Assembly (NCBI GenBank): GCA_965224435.1 | Contig: OZ245048.1 | Span: forward strand, 2,790,001 to 2,854,000 | DNA length: 64,000 nt | Reading direction: 5' to 3' | Origin: JAJRQY01 sp965224435 | GTDB lineage: Bacteria > Actinomycetota > Acidimicrobiia > Acidimicrobiales > SZUA-35 | Position numbers and translations under genes: made by a program | Shown: positions 44,663-52,425 of the stretch, one piece after another | How the letters are laid out: the number at the start of each line of letters is the position of its first letter | Position numbering within the stretch: the first letter of the stretch is position 1 | The notes under the pieces: model-generated | Databases searched by the model: none | What the model saw: only the letters and a program-made list of their open reading frames with translations | Told to the model about the DNA's origin: nothing

Positions 44663-44769
44663 GTTGGTGAGCCGGTAGGTCCAACGACCTCTCTTTCTCA
44701 ACCCGCAACCTGCCACTGTCGATGTCTAGGAAGTAGGACCTCGATCGAAATCAACAAGGCGGCAGCGGC

Positions 44770-45777
44770 ATGAAGATCCAAAGAAGGCTGGCAGGCATTG
44801 TCCTGGCCCTATTCCTCGTTGCTGGCATCACGCCGGGAAAAGCAGGCGCGTCCGAAGTAGACCTCGGCTCACCAACCACGATTGAACAACTCTTGGATTC
44901 CCCGGAGTACCGAATCTGGCATGCCGATGTGCTCCGGCTCTATCAGGCCTTCTTCAACCGCACACCCGATACGGGTGGCGCCGCCTATTGGATCGACAAG
45001 TACGAAGACGGCTCCACCCTGGACGACATTGCCTGGGGCTTCTCCAACTCAACCGAATTCCAAAACCAGTACGGATCATCACTAGCCAACAGCGAGTTCC
45101 TCACCATTGTCTACTCCAACGTCCTGGGCCGAGCCCCCGATCAAGAGGGCTTCGATTACTGGCTCGGCCAGATGAACGGTGGACTCACTCAGCACGGAGT
45201 CGTGCGCTGGGTCGTCGCCAACGATGAGTTCATCACCAACTACCCCTTCACCGGAACCGCTACAGCTCTCGAAGACTTTCTTTTGTCCACCGACCAGGTC
45301 GTCGGGTTTAGCGGCAGCACCTACAACACGGGCCTGGAGCCGGGGCCTCGAGCCGAGAATAGTCAGCGCGGTTGCGATGCTGCGTATGCGTTCCCGAAGA
45401 ACTTGGAGGCTGTTCTATACGAAGTCGATGGCAACTCGACCTTCACCCAGATCGTGTACGAATTCTCGACCGTGGCCGCGGCTGAAGCCTTCATGGACCG
45501 ATCAAGAACGATCGTGGCTGCATGCGACAGCACAATCTCCGGCTATGAGTCACTGACGATCTCGGATTTCCCCACAACGGGGTATGGCGACGAGTCAGTT
45601 GGCGTCCTGATGGTGGGTAACAATTCCTCCACTCCGGCTCAAAGGAAAGAAATCCGTATTCGAGTCGATCGCCTGATACTTGCGGTCTTTGTCACGACTG
45701 ACCTCACGAACTCGGCAGAATCTGTCCTTGACCACGCCAGTGCCGCTGTGGCCCACGCCAATTCGGTCGCTGGCTAA
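44770..45777 (+). CDS. DUF4214 domain secreted protein, second of a tandem pair
   Basis: A 335-residue paralogue of the preceding gene. Signal peptide, then LRLYQAFFNRTPDTGGAAYWIDKYEDG and IVYSNVLGRAPDQEGFDYWLGQMNGG, differing at only a few positions from the first copy over about 150 residues. The C-terminal half (ENSQRGCDAAYAFPKN...DSTISGYESLTISDFP) keeps the same plan but few identities. The end overlaps the convergent MFS gene by 4 bp. The pair suggests duplication with partial gene conversion or strong selection on the DUF4214 half. Confidence 0.85.
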   Translation: MKIQRRLAGIVLALFLVAGITPGKAGASEVDLGSPTTIEQLLDSPEYRIWHADVLRLYQAFFNRTPDTGGAAYWIDKYEDGSTLDDIAWGFSNSTEFQNQYGSSLANSEFLTIVYSNVLGRAPDQEGFDYWLGQMNGGLTQHGVVRWVVANDEFITNYPFTGTATALEDFLLSTDQVVGFSGSTYNTGLEPGPRAENSQRGCDAAYAFPKNLEAVLYEVDGNSTFTQIVYEFSTVAAAEAFMDRSRTIVAACDSTISGYESLTISDFPTTGYGDESVGVLMVGNNSSTPAQRKEIRIRVDRLILAVFVTTDLTNSAESVLDHASAAVAHANSVAG

Positions 45778-46985
45778 GAGGGAAGCCCGCTCGAATCCTC
45801 TCGGCGAGCAACGAACACTGCCGTAAGCGCCGTGATCACCACTAGAACCCAGGCCACCACGGCTAGCTGACTGAGCACATGCCCGACGTCCTCGGTCGCA
45901 TCGGCAGCCAGCACAAACAAGAGCCCACCGTAGGAGAGTCGACCGGCCAGTGAGTTGAGGCTGAGAAATGTTGCCCGATGCTCGCGGGCAACGACTGGGG
46001 CGACTGCCGCACTAATCAGGACCGGAGCGGTGGACCCCTGAGCGCTTCTGAACATGACGAGTGCAATCACGATTGGCAAGGTCGTCACGGCCATCACCGA
46101 CACAATCAGCGCCGACAAGGCTCCGAGCGCAACCAGCACAAAACGCAAGCCAAAGCGACGCCCAAGCTCGGCGCTGGATCGGGCGAACCCGGCACCGATA
46201 AATGCGGTGACGGCAATGAGTACGCCGGCAACAAGTGGTGTTGCTCCAAGCTCGGTTGGCGACTGACCAAGAACCAGTGTCAGCCAGGGCTGCAGCAGGG
46301 TGGAAGCAACATGTTCGAGCACGACCACGGCAACGCCATAGCCGAATATCCAGGCCATGGGGAGCGCTCGCAAATAGGCCAGGCAGCGTGTGACCTGGGG
46401 CAGCATGTTTTCGGTAGCAGCTGCGCCTGGCGGTTCGAAGTACCGGTTGGCCACCATGAACTGAAAGATCGCCAATAGTAGTGATAGGGCGAAGGCCAGG
46501 CGGAGGTCAGCCAAGCCGAGCAGGCCACCAGCTAGTGCTCCCAGTCCTCCAGCCACAAGAGCCTTGGAGGACACGACTGACTGTCGATCGGCGAATTCAT
46601 CCGCTCGACCGAGGGCTTCGAGCGTGTCGTAGTGAAAAGCGACATCGGTACCGGACAAGGATGCGTAGCCCAGGGCCAGGAAGGCTTGCCCGGCCGCCAC
46701 CATCCAGAAGTGATCGCCTCCGAGAAAGAAGAGCGAGAAGCAGACCATCCAGGCCAGGGCGGCGAATCGCAGGGTGAGTGCCCGGCCGAGTCGGTCACTC
46801 ATCCAGCCCGAGGGAACTTCGAAGACGACGACCGCCAGGTAGTAGATGCTGGCCAGCTGGATGGCTCCGCTAAGCCCGAACTGGGAGCGAGTAAATAGAA
46901 CGAAGACTGATATCCAAGGGCCAGTGCGAGCCAGCATCTGATGCCAGGGAATCAGGTGCAGGTTTCGTTCGAGGGATTGGCTCAT
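45774..46985 (-). CDS. MFS transporter
   Basis: A 403-residue protein with about twelve hydrophobic segments. The TM2-3 loop is FEVPSGWMSDRLGRALTLRF, a typical MFS signature, and the central part has the RSSAELGRRFGLRF loop. It resembles MFS_1-type permeases. ATG 46985; substrate unknown. It is not visibly linked to a pathway. Confidence 0.85.
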   Translation of the reverse strand: MSQSLERNLHLIPWHQMLARTGPWISVFVLFTRSQFGLSGAIQLASIYYLAVVVFEVPSGWMSDRLGRALTLRFAALAWMVCFSLFFLGGDHFWMVAAGQAFLALGYASLSGTDVAFHYDTLEALGRADEFADRQSVVSSKALVAGGLGALAGGLLGLADLRLAFALSLLLAIFQFMVANRYFEPPGAAATENMLPQVTRCLAYLRALPMAWIFGYGVAVVVLEHVASTLLQPWLTLVLGQSPTELGATPLVAGVLIAVTAFIGAGFARSSAELGRRFGLRFVLVALGALSALIVSVMAVTTLPIVIALVMFRSAQGSTAPVLISAAVAPVVAREHRATFLSLNSLAGRLSYGGLLFVLAADATEDVGHVLSQLAVVAWVLVVITALTAVFVARREDSSGLPS

Positions 46986-47171
46986 CCGGCGACACTAGTG
47001 GAGGCCACTGACAAGCTCAGAACTTGCGACCGTTCTAGAGCTGGAGCGGACCCCGATGACAGAAGCTGTACTGCCTCCCCCAGCCGAGCAATGTGAAGCC
47101 AGGCGCGACAGAAGAGCGCGTGAATAGCGCCCAATTTCCTGCCCTCATGCCGACTAGCCGAGTGATCGTGC

Positions 47172-48599
47172 CTATTGTCGGCTGGGTTGCCGGTCCGAGG
47201 CCCGACGGGTTCTCGACCCGGCTCTAGCCGAAACGGTCTTGGCCCTTGGCCCACTGTGGTCTGGTGAGTTGGGGCCTGATGATTTGGGGCCTGATGGGGC
47301 CGTCGCACCAGCAGTAGTCCGGCCATTGGATTTGGATGGATTCTTGCGATCCAACCAATTCTGGAGGCGATCCGGGACCACATTGATGTAGTGAGTACCG
47401 TCGGGTTGATAAATCTTGAGAGTCCGGTCCGGCAACAACTTGATGTTCCAGCGGCCCTCGTGTACCCGGTGGTGGTGGGTGGAACACAACGGTATGAGAT
47501 TGTCCAGGTCAGTGGGGCCGTCGTGGTCCCATTCTTGGATGTGGTGTGCCTGACACCACGAGATGGGTCGGTCACAACCTGCCCAGGCACACGTGGCGTG
47601 CATGGCATTCAACGCAGACCATTGAGGTGGTGTGGCGGTGCGTTGGGCACGGCCAACATTGATGGCGACTCCATCAGCGTCGATGATGACTCGTTGCATG
47701 ACAGCATCACAGCACAACCGGGTGATGGCTTCGGTTGACAGATCGTGGCCGTTGCGGGTTTCACGCATGGTGTGGTCATGCGGGCCATCTGAAAGGGTTT
47801 GCTGGTCGGTGATGACCACAATGTTTGGTCGGCCTTGGCTGCCGTTGCCATGGGAAATCAGTTCTACCAGTGCGGAGGCAGCCAGATGGTCATTGAGGTG
47901 AAGGGTCTCGGTTGAGCCGTCTCGTTTGGCGGTCTGAGCCATGGAACGCATTTCTGCTTCGATGGCATTGATGATGGCTTCGAATCGTTCCGGATCCAAC
48001 GCACCGGTGATACGGCCCATGCCAGTGGCTTTGTCGTTCCAGTGACGGAAGAAGGATTCGGCGCGTTGTTTACGTTCAGTTGCACGGCCGTGGTCTTGGC
48101 GGATGTCGTCGATTCTTCTTGCGAGGTGCCGGTTGAACGTGTCGACGGGGAGGTTCTTGGCTTTGTTGACGAGGTCTTCTTCGTCTTCTTTGAGACTGGC
48201 ACGTTCCTCATCGGTGAGGTTTTTGGTTTGGCGGGAGATGGTGTCGATGTGTTCGGGGCTGATGTCACCGTCTTGGAGTGCGTCACCTAATCCGGGTAGT
48301 TCTTCCGCGGTTTTGGCGCGGGCTGCTTCTTGGCGGGCGGTTTTGGCGGAGACTCGGCCGTTGGCGAGGGAGGTTTCGGTTGGGTCGGGGCTTTGACCGT
48401 CCTCCATGAGTTTTTCGACTTGGTGGGCGATCCGGATTTTGATGGTGGCGGTAGCTGTTTCGAGGAGGCGAATGTTTTGGGTGAGGGTGGCGAGTTGGCT
48501 GGATGTGAGCTTGTTGGTTGGGATGTGGAGGAGTTGGAGACGGAGGTTGGTGATGGCGTCCCAGCTGGTGGGTGTGGTTGTTGTGTTGCTTTCGGCCAT
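47172..48599 (-). CDS. DUF222/HNH endonuclease family protein (13E12 repeat type), SOS linked
   Basis: A 475-residue protein. The N-terminal two thirds are DUF222 (SSQLATLTQNIRLLETATATIKIRIAHQVEKL, then a helical region with EERASLKEDEEDLVNKA, and ERKQRAESFFRHWNDKATGMGRITGALDPERFEAI). An HNH nuclease follows (CAWAGCDRPISWCQAHHIQEWDHDGPTDLDNLIPLCSTHHHRVHEG), with the metal-binding Cys and His intact, then a basic, Ser/Pro-rich tail. The start is ATG 48599, with AAGGAG five bases upstream. A LexA box lies 40 bp before it, so expression should be DNA-damage inducible, as for M. tuberculosis 13E12 repeat genes. Confidence 0.92.
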   Translation of the reverse strand: MAESNTTTTPTSWDAITNLRLQLLHIPTNKLTSSQLATLTQNIRLLETATATIKIRIAHQVEKLMEDGQSPDPTETSLANGRVSAKTARQEAARAKTAEELPGLGDALQDGDISPEHIDTISRQTKNLTDEERASLKEDEEDLVNKAKNLPVDTFNRHLARRIDDIRQDHGRATERKQRAESFFRHWNDKATGMGRITGALDPERFEAIINAIEAEMRSMAQTAKRDGSTETLHLNDHLAASALVELISHGNGSQGRPNIVVITDQQTLSDGPHDHTMRETRNGHDLSTEAITRLCCDAVMQRVIIDADGVAINVGRAQRTATPPQWSALNAMHATCAWAGCDRPISWCQAHHIQEWDHDGPTDLDNLIPLCSTHHHRVHEGRWNIKLLPDRTLKIYQPDGTHYINVVPDRLQNWLDRKNPSKSNGRTTAGATAPSGPKSSGPNSPDHSGPRAKTVSARAGSRTRRASDRQPSRQ

Positions 48600-48638
48600 T
48601 GTGTCTCCTTCCTCGCTTTCGTTGAATACTCACCCTAT

Positions 48639-48652
48639 CGAACACTTGTTCG
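48639..48652. promoter_or_regulatory. LexA SOS box CGAACACTTGTTCG
   Basis: A match to the actinobacterial/Bacillus SOS consensus CGAAC-N4-GTTCG, with all ten consensus bases. It is 40 bp upstream of the DUF222/HNH start, where LexA would block the promoter. It is also the only feature between that gene and the small TGA-containing ORF. Confidence 0.8.
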
Positions 48653-48732
48653 TATCACAACATCGTTTTCGAGTATTTAAAGCTGTGCATTCCATCATGA
48701 CATTGACATCCTCGAGTGATGGTCGGTTGGAC

Positions 48733-48930
48733 TCAACTCGCGCCCACAGGCCTCGTCATTCCCGCACCTCCGACCCTGCGACGGGAGAACAGCAGTCCGA
48801 CTCCGAACAGCACAATCGTGGGGGCGCTGAGAAACACTCCAGCCGCAATAGCCGATGGGGCTGCCTCGACAATGACTAACCCCGGTCCTGGTTGATCAAA
48901 CCCGCCACCTCAGCCCGTCGGATATCGCAT
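48733..48930 (-). CDS. candidate small selenoprotein or TGA-interrupted membrane protein
   Basis: A 65-codon frame starts at ATG 48930 with MRYPTG, then TGA (codon 7, 48912-48910), then GGGFDQPGPGLVIVEAAP. One hydrophobic helix (AIAAGVFLSAPTIVLFGVGLLF) is followed by SRRR and a short tail ending at TGA 48735-48733. No other start codon lies in frame before the helix except a GTG inside it. The frame is in an otherwise empty 500-bp gap. Because SelD here requires Sec insertion, the TGA could be Sec. A stem-loop (GAT-AACC with GGTT-GTC) begins about 12 bases after the TGA, with an apical AGGACCGG loop. A TGG-to-TGA nonsense change is the main alternative. Confidence 0.4.
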
Positions 48931-49101
48931 GACTAGACGTTTAACCCATCCCTTGTTGGCCGAAGGTGTCCGATTCGAACCTCGCCCGGTCACGGCTGCC
49001 GGAGCTAGGACCGCATCGTCATGAAGGCCGATTCCGCTTGACTTTCCGAGGCTTTCGGAATGAACGGATCTTTCCAGCCAGGCGGGACCACATCGTCATC
49101 T

Positions 49102-49575
49102 TCAGGACTCCCAAGATCGTTCGCCCTGCGGAAGGGCAACGGTCGCCCCTTCCTGCACGGCGGCGTCGATTGATCCACCTTCGTGCCCGGCTTCACACGT
49201 TCCACAGGGACCACCCGAAGTGGCGAACTCATCAAGCACGAATGTGTAGTCACCGGGAGCGGGAAGCTGCACCTCAATTTCGGTCAAGGATTGGCTTCTT
49301 GGAGGTGTTGGATCGCCCCAGTTCCAGCCCGGTGGCGTGTCCCAGCCTGATTCGAAAGCGAAGGTGGCAACCTCGGTACCGTCCGCAGCCAGGACTCGGC
49401 CGACTGCCGGTCCATAAAGAATGCCGGCTTCTCGCGGAAGAGCAACAACTACCGTGATGGGGTCTTGCTCGACTGCTACAGATCCCGTCGGCGCCACTCC
49501 CTGGTCACTGGCTGAGGAGGAACATGCCCCAAGAACAAGTGTGATTCCAAGAAGTACCGGTGCGCCGCGCATCAC
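49102..49575 (-). CDS. hypothetical lipoprotein
   Basis: A 157-residue lipoprotein with a signal of GAPVLLGITLVLGACSSS (lipobox LGAC, Cys18), a short Ser-rich linker and a beta-rich domain (DPITVVVALPREAGILYGPAVGRVLAADGTEVATFAF...VQLPAPGDYTFVLDEFA). A possible disulfide is in GPCGTCEAG. The start may be ATG 49575 or the ATG codon directly after it. No family was recognised. About 170 bp separate its stop from the TGA-containing small ORF on the same strand. Confidence 0.65.
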   Translation of the reverse strand: MMRGAPVLLGITLVLGACSSSASDQGVAPTGSVAVEQDPITVVVALPREAGILYGPAVGRVLAADGTEVATFAFESGWDTPPGWNWGDPTPPRSQSLTEIEVQLPAPGDYTFVLDEFATSGGPCGTCEAGHEGGSIDAAVQEGATVALPQGERSWES

Positions 49576-49755
49576 CCGACTCTAGAACAGGAGAACTCCC
49601 ACGTAGAGTCACCTAGAAGAACAGACACTCGCTTGCGGAACAACCCCTGAGAAACAACGAGTCCAAGTCAGATCACTCTGTGCGCGTTTTGTGCGCGTAT
49701 CACGTCGAGTGGCCATCGGCCAGAGGTGCCTAAAGGCGTTTTCCCTGGTCAGCGG

Positions 49756-49841
49756 TGCCCGGAGTGGGACTTGAACCCACACGACTCTTTCGAATCCGAG
49801 GGGTTTAAGCCCTCTGCGTCTGCCAATTCCGCCATCCGGGC
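49756..49841 (-). tRNA. tRNA-Leu(UAA)
   Basis: An 86-base tRNA with a long variable arm. The acceptor 5' GCCCGGA pairs with 3' TCCGGGC, D-arm GGCGGAATTGGCAGACGC, anticodon loop CTTAAAC with anticodon TAA reading UUA, variable arm, and T-arm GTGGGTTCAAGTCCCAC. The 3' CCA is not encoded (ACCG follows the stem). The class II form confirms Leu. Confidence 0.96.
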
Positions 49842-49905
49842 CGGGTTCCTCAGGGTAGCCCTCCAGCAGGCCAGCTAGGCCTCACACCGAGGACTTGTCG
49901 GCCAG

Positions 49906-50040
49906 CTACAGGAAGTTCTGCAGCAGGCGAACAATGACCGCTATGAGGATGACGACCACAATCAGATTGATCACGACCCGAACCAAGATCGGAAGAGCCC
50001 GGTTCAACAGTGTTCCTTGTTCCTTCACCACACTTTGCAT
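49906..50040 (-). CDS. small single-helix membrane protein (44 residues)
   Basis: ATG 50040 to TAG 49906-49908 encodes MQSVVKEQGTLLNRALP, then a long hydrophobic helix (ILVRVVINLIVVVILIAVIVRLL) and QNFL. It is too short for common gene-finding cut-offs. The composition fits a single-pass peptide. No family was recognised and the Shine-Dalgarno sequence is weak. It lies 65 bp upstream of tRNA-Leu on the same strand. Confidence 0.42.
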   Translation of the reverse strand: MQSVVKEQGTLLNRALPILVRVVINLIVVVILIAVIVRLLQNFL

Positions 50041-50101
50041 ACCCGAGCAGTCTCGCAGACTTGACCCACCGCTTCAAGGCACCTCCCGAACGAAGCTGCG
50101 C

Positions 50102-50467
50102 TCACGCAGCCTGGGGCGGAGCCTCGCCGACGCTAGACAGAGCATGCGGTCTCAAGCCTCTCGTGAGACCACCCTCGGCCAAGACCACCTCCACCGAAGC
50201 CCACAACTGGTCACGTAGCCATGCGGCCTCTTGACCATGCAACTGATTGGCAACAACGACCCCCTCGATCATGTCCGACACAATCGACGCGATCGCCCGC
50301 CCCCGCAAGGCAACGGCCACCGAAGCCGAGCCATCGAGTCTCCGCAAAATCGACCGAGATCGACCCGGAACCTTTGGCGGGCTCCGGAATGTGGGCACCA
50401 CATGCCCAGCCCTTCGAATCACGCTCCCCATCTGGCGGGCCGCCTCCGCAAACTCCAATGACGTCAC
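50102..50467 (-). CDS. conserved hypothetical protein next to a RecB-like nuclease
   Basis: About 121 residues starting at GTG 50467 (VTSLEFAEAARQMGSVIRRAGHVVPTFRSPPKVPG), with GGAGG ten bases upstream. The central SRSILRRLDGSASVAVALRGRAIASIVSDMIEGVVVANQL looks structured, soluble and conserved. The frame is open further to 50548 but the extra residues are low-complexity. It is divergent from the RecB-like nuclease gene (128 bp apart). Function unknown. Confidence 0.6.
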   Translation of the reverse strand: MTSLEFAEAARQMGSVIRRAGHVVPTFRSPPKVPGRSRSILRRLDGSASVAVALRGRAIASIVSDMIEGVVVANQLHGQEAAWLRDQLWASVEVVLAEGGLTRGLRPHALSSVGEAPPQAA

Positions 50468-50595
50468 TGCTCCAACACCTCCACAAGCACCATCATGACG
50501 GCCACCCCTGACAGTCACCCCTCGACAGACACCCCGAACACTCACCACAGCGCCAAGAGTCGGCCAGCGTCATAGTTCTCGGCCAGACTGTCACC

Positions 50596-51642
50596 ATGTC
50601 CGATTGGGAATCAACGACAGACTCAGCAGAAACACAAGCACCTGAGCCATCACGGGGCTCGTTCGCACCATCACCTGCCTCCATCTCCGAGGCCCCCAGG
50701 CTTAACCCGGCCCAGCAACAAGTCTTGGACGAGCTCGGCTCGACCGACCGTCCAACCTTCCGTGACGACCTGCGTGACCATCTCCGTTTCGAGCTCGAGG
50801 AGTCCATCGGTCAAGCGGTCTCTGACGCCTTGGCCGATACCGAGCAAACCCTCTTCTTGTCCAAACACAAACTTGGCATGTTGCACGGTTGCGAAGCCCG
50901 CTTCGTGGCTGAAGAACAAGCCGACTTCGCCTGGAGCGTGCCCTCCGCCCGAGGAACCGTCGCTCACAAAGCCATCGAGCTATTCATCACCCGCCGCGGC
51001 AACCCAACCCCAATCGAACTCACCGAAGACGCCATGGCCCGGCTCGAAGCCGACAACCGCAGCATCAGCGAATTCATTCAAGAACTGGACGAAGCACAAC
51101 GAGCCGATCTGGTTGGAAAGGTCAACAACTTCGTCTCGACCTTTGTCGAGACCTTCCCACCGCTCAGTCGAAAATGGGTTCCCGTCGCCGAGTCACGAGT
51201 TCGAGCCGACCTGTGCTCGGACAAGGTTGTCCTGCAAGGAGCCATCGACCTCAGCTTGGGCCGGGCCCGCGGCAACGAAGCAGGCAAGGTCTTGATCGAC
51301 CTCAAGACCGGCAAGCCTCACAGCAGCCATATCGAAGATCTCCGCTTCTATGCCCTGCTGGAGACCATGAAGATCGGCACTCCCCCACGCCTGCTGGTCA
51401 ACTATTACTTGGAAGCCGGTCAACCCCGGACCGAGAAGGTCACCGAAGACCTGTTGTGGTCAACAGCGATGCGCATTGTCGACGCCATTCACAAACTGTT
51501 GGACCTCACCGCTGGCAACCGCGAGCCAACGATCACCGCATCAGGAGTTTGCCGCTTCTGCCCAATCTTGGATGACTGCGAAACCGGGCTTGCCCATCTC
51601 CAAGACAGCAGCTCGGCCTTCACTCTCGACAACAGCGACTGA
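50596..51642 (+). CDS. RecB-like PD-(D/E)XK exonuclease family protein
   Basis: A 348-residue protein with the PDDEXK_1 motif set: ARGTVAHKAIE, then LQGAIDLSLG, GKVLIDLKTGKPHSSHIEDLRFYALL (active-site D and the K of DLKTGK), and a C-terminal CRFCPILDDCETG with Cys residues resembling the Fe-S cluster ligands of RecB/AddB-type nucleases. A long acidic/Ser N-terminal region precedes it. It is free-standing with no helicase neighbour, so it is likely a DNA repair nuclease. Start ATG 50596. Confidence 0.85.
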   Translation: MSDWESTTDSAETQAPEPSRGSFAPSPASISEAPRLNPAQQQVLDELGSTDRPTFRDDLRDHLRFELEESIGQAVSDALADTEQTLFLSKHKLGMLHGCEARFVAEEQADFAWSVPSARGTVAHKAIELFITRRGNPTPIELTEDAMARLEADNRSISEFIQELDEAQRADLVGKVNNFVSTFVETFPPLSRKWVPVAESRVRADLCSDKVVLQGAIDLSLGRARGNEAGKVLIDLKTGKPHSSHIEDLRFYALLETMKIGTPPRLLVNYYLEAGQPRTEKVTEDLLWSTAMRIVDAIHKLLDLTAGNREPTITASGVCRFCPILDDCETGLAHLQDSSSAFTLDNSD

Positions 51643-51664
51643 CAACAACGACTGACAACAACGA

Positions 51665-52387
51665 CTAGCAGCACGACCCATTCTCCGATAGCCCAACCTC
51701 GTCGCCTTCGGCAATCACGCCCTCAACAATGACCATCGCTCCGACACTGAGGAACGTCGCCCGCTCGGCGTTGATGAACTTCAACAACTCCAGGTCACGA
51801 TCGAGCCCAGGCTGAGGGCGGCTGATCATCACACAACGGTCGATCTGCTTGCGAACATCAATAACAACAGTGTCACCAATATCCACGAATTCACCAACCC
51901 ACTCGTCTTCGCCAGCACCCGTCAGCAAGACATTGCTCCGGAACCGTTTCAAGTCCCACTCTCCCAATGTCGACTCCGACACCAAAGAGATCATGGACTT
52001 GGTGCTGTCATGAAAGGAGCCTGCCGGACCCTGCCACTGCACCCACTCCGCCTCCACCCCAGGATCAATCGGACACTCGTAGGTGCCACCAGTATCACTG
52101 GGCCCAATCAAACGAACATCTTGTCCAAGCCATCCGGACAGGGCCTGATCATCGGCCGTCTCGGTACCATCAGGCAGCACGATCGAAACCTCGCCCGGTC
52201 CGTGATACTTGGCCGAAGCGAATAACAAGTCCGGAGTACGTCGCGCCGTCAGGACCATCTGTGATTCTTGGGCCAAGATGCCCCAGCCACGGTCTCCTTC
52301 AATCCCATTGGTCAGAAGTCGAGCCGACGCCACCCGTTCGCCACCCATGGACTTGACCGGATAGCGCCACAATTCACGAATCTGCAT
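51665..52387 (-). CDS. MOSC domain protein
   Basis: About 240 residues beginning MQIRELWRYPVKSMGGERV, the MOSC N-terminal beta-barrel signature, followed by the MOSC domain (DGTETADDQALSGWLGQDVRLIG, HDSTKSMISLVSESTLG, RFRSNVLLTG). The C-terminus (CVMISRPQPGLDRDLELLKFINAERATFLSVGAMVIVEGVI) is complete, and it carries a Cys-Cys end. MOSC proteins bind the molybdenum cofactor or carry sulfur. The ATG 52387 start is chosen over the longer frame from 52507 because MOSC_N starts exactly there. Confidence 0.9.
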   Translation of the reverse strand: MQIRELWRYPVKSMGGERVASARLLTNGIEGDRGWGILAQESQMVLTARRTPDLLFASAKYHGPGEVSIVLPDGTETADDQALSGWLGQDVRLIGPSDTGGTYECPIDPGVEAEWVQWQGPAGSFHDSTKSMISLVSESTLGEWDLKRFRSNVLLTGAGEDEWVGEFVDIGDTVVIDVRKQIDRCVMISRPQPGLDRDLELLKFINAERATFLSVGAMVIVEGVIAEGDEVGLSENGSCC

Positions 52388-52425
52388 AGGGCAACACCCT
52401 AGATGGGCCAGCCCGAACAGCGTCG

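Noticed and set aside
46982..47608. 208-codon minus-strand ORF overlapping the HNH gene
   Set aside because: It is a shadow frame of the DUF222/HNH gene with no domain-like features.
48940..49050. tRNA-Sec-like segment with GGTTCGAATC on the minus strand
   Set aside because: The flanking bases cannot pair into a T-stem, and no matching acceptor strand is found.
49680..49740. Repeat TGTGCGCGT next to tRNA-Leu as an integration site
   Set aside because: No integrase gene or second att copy is seen in the window.
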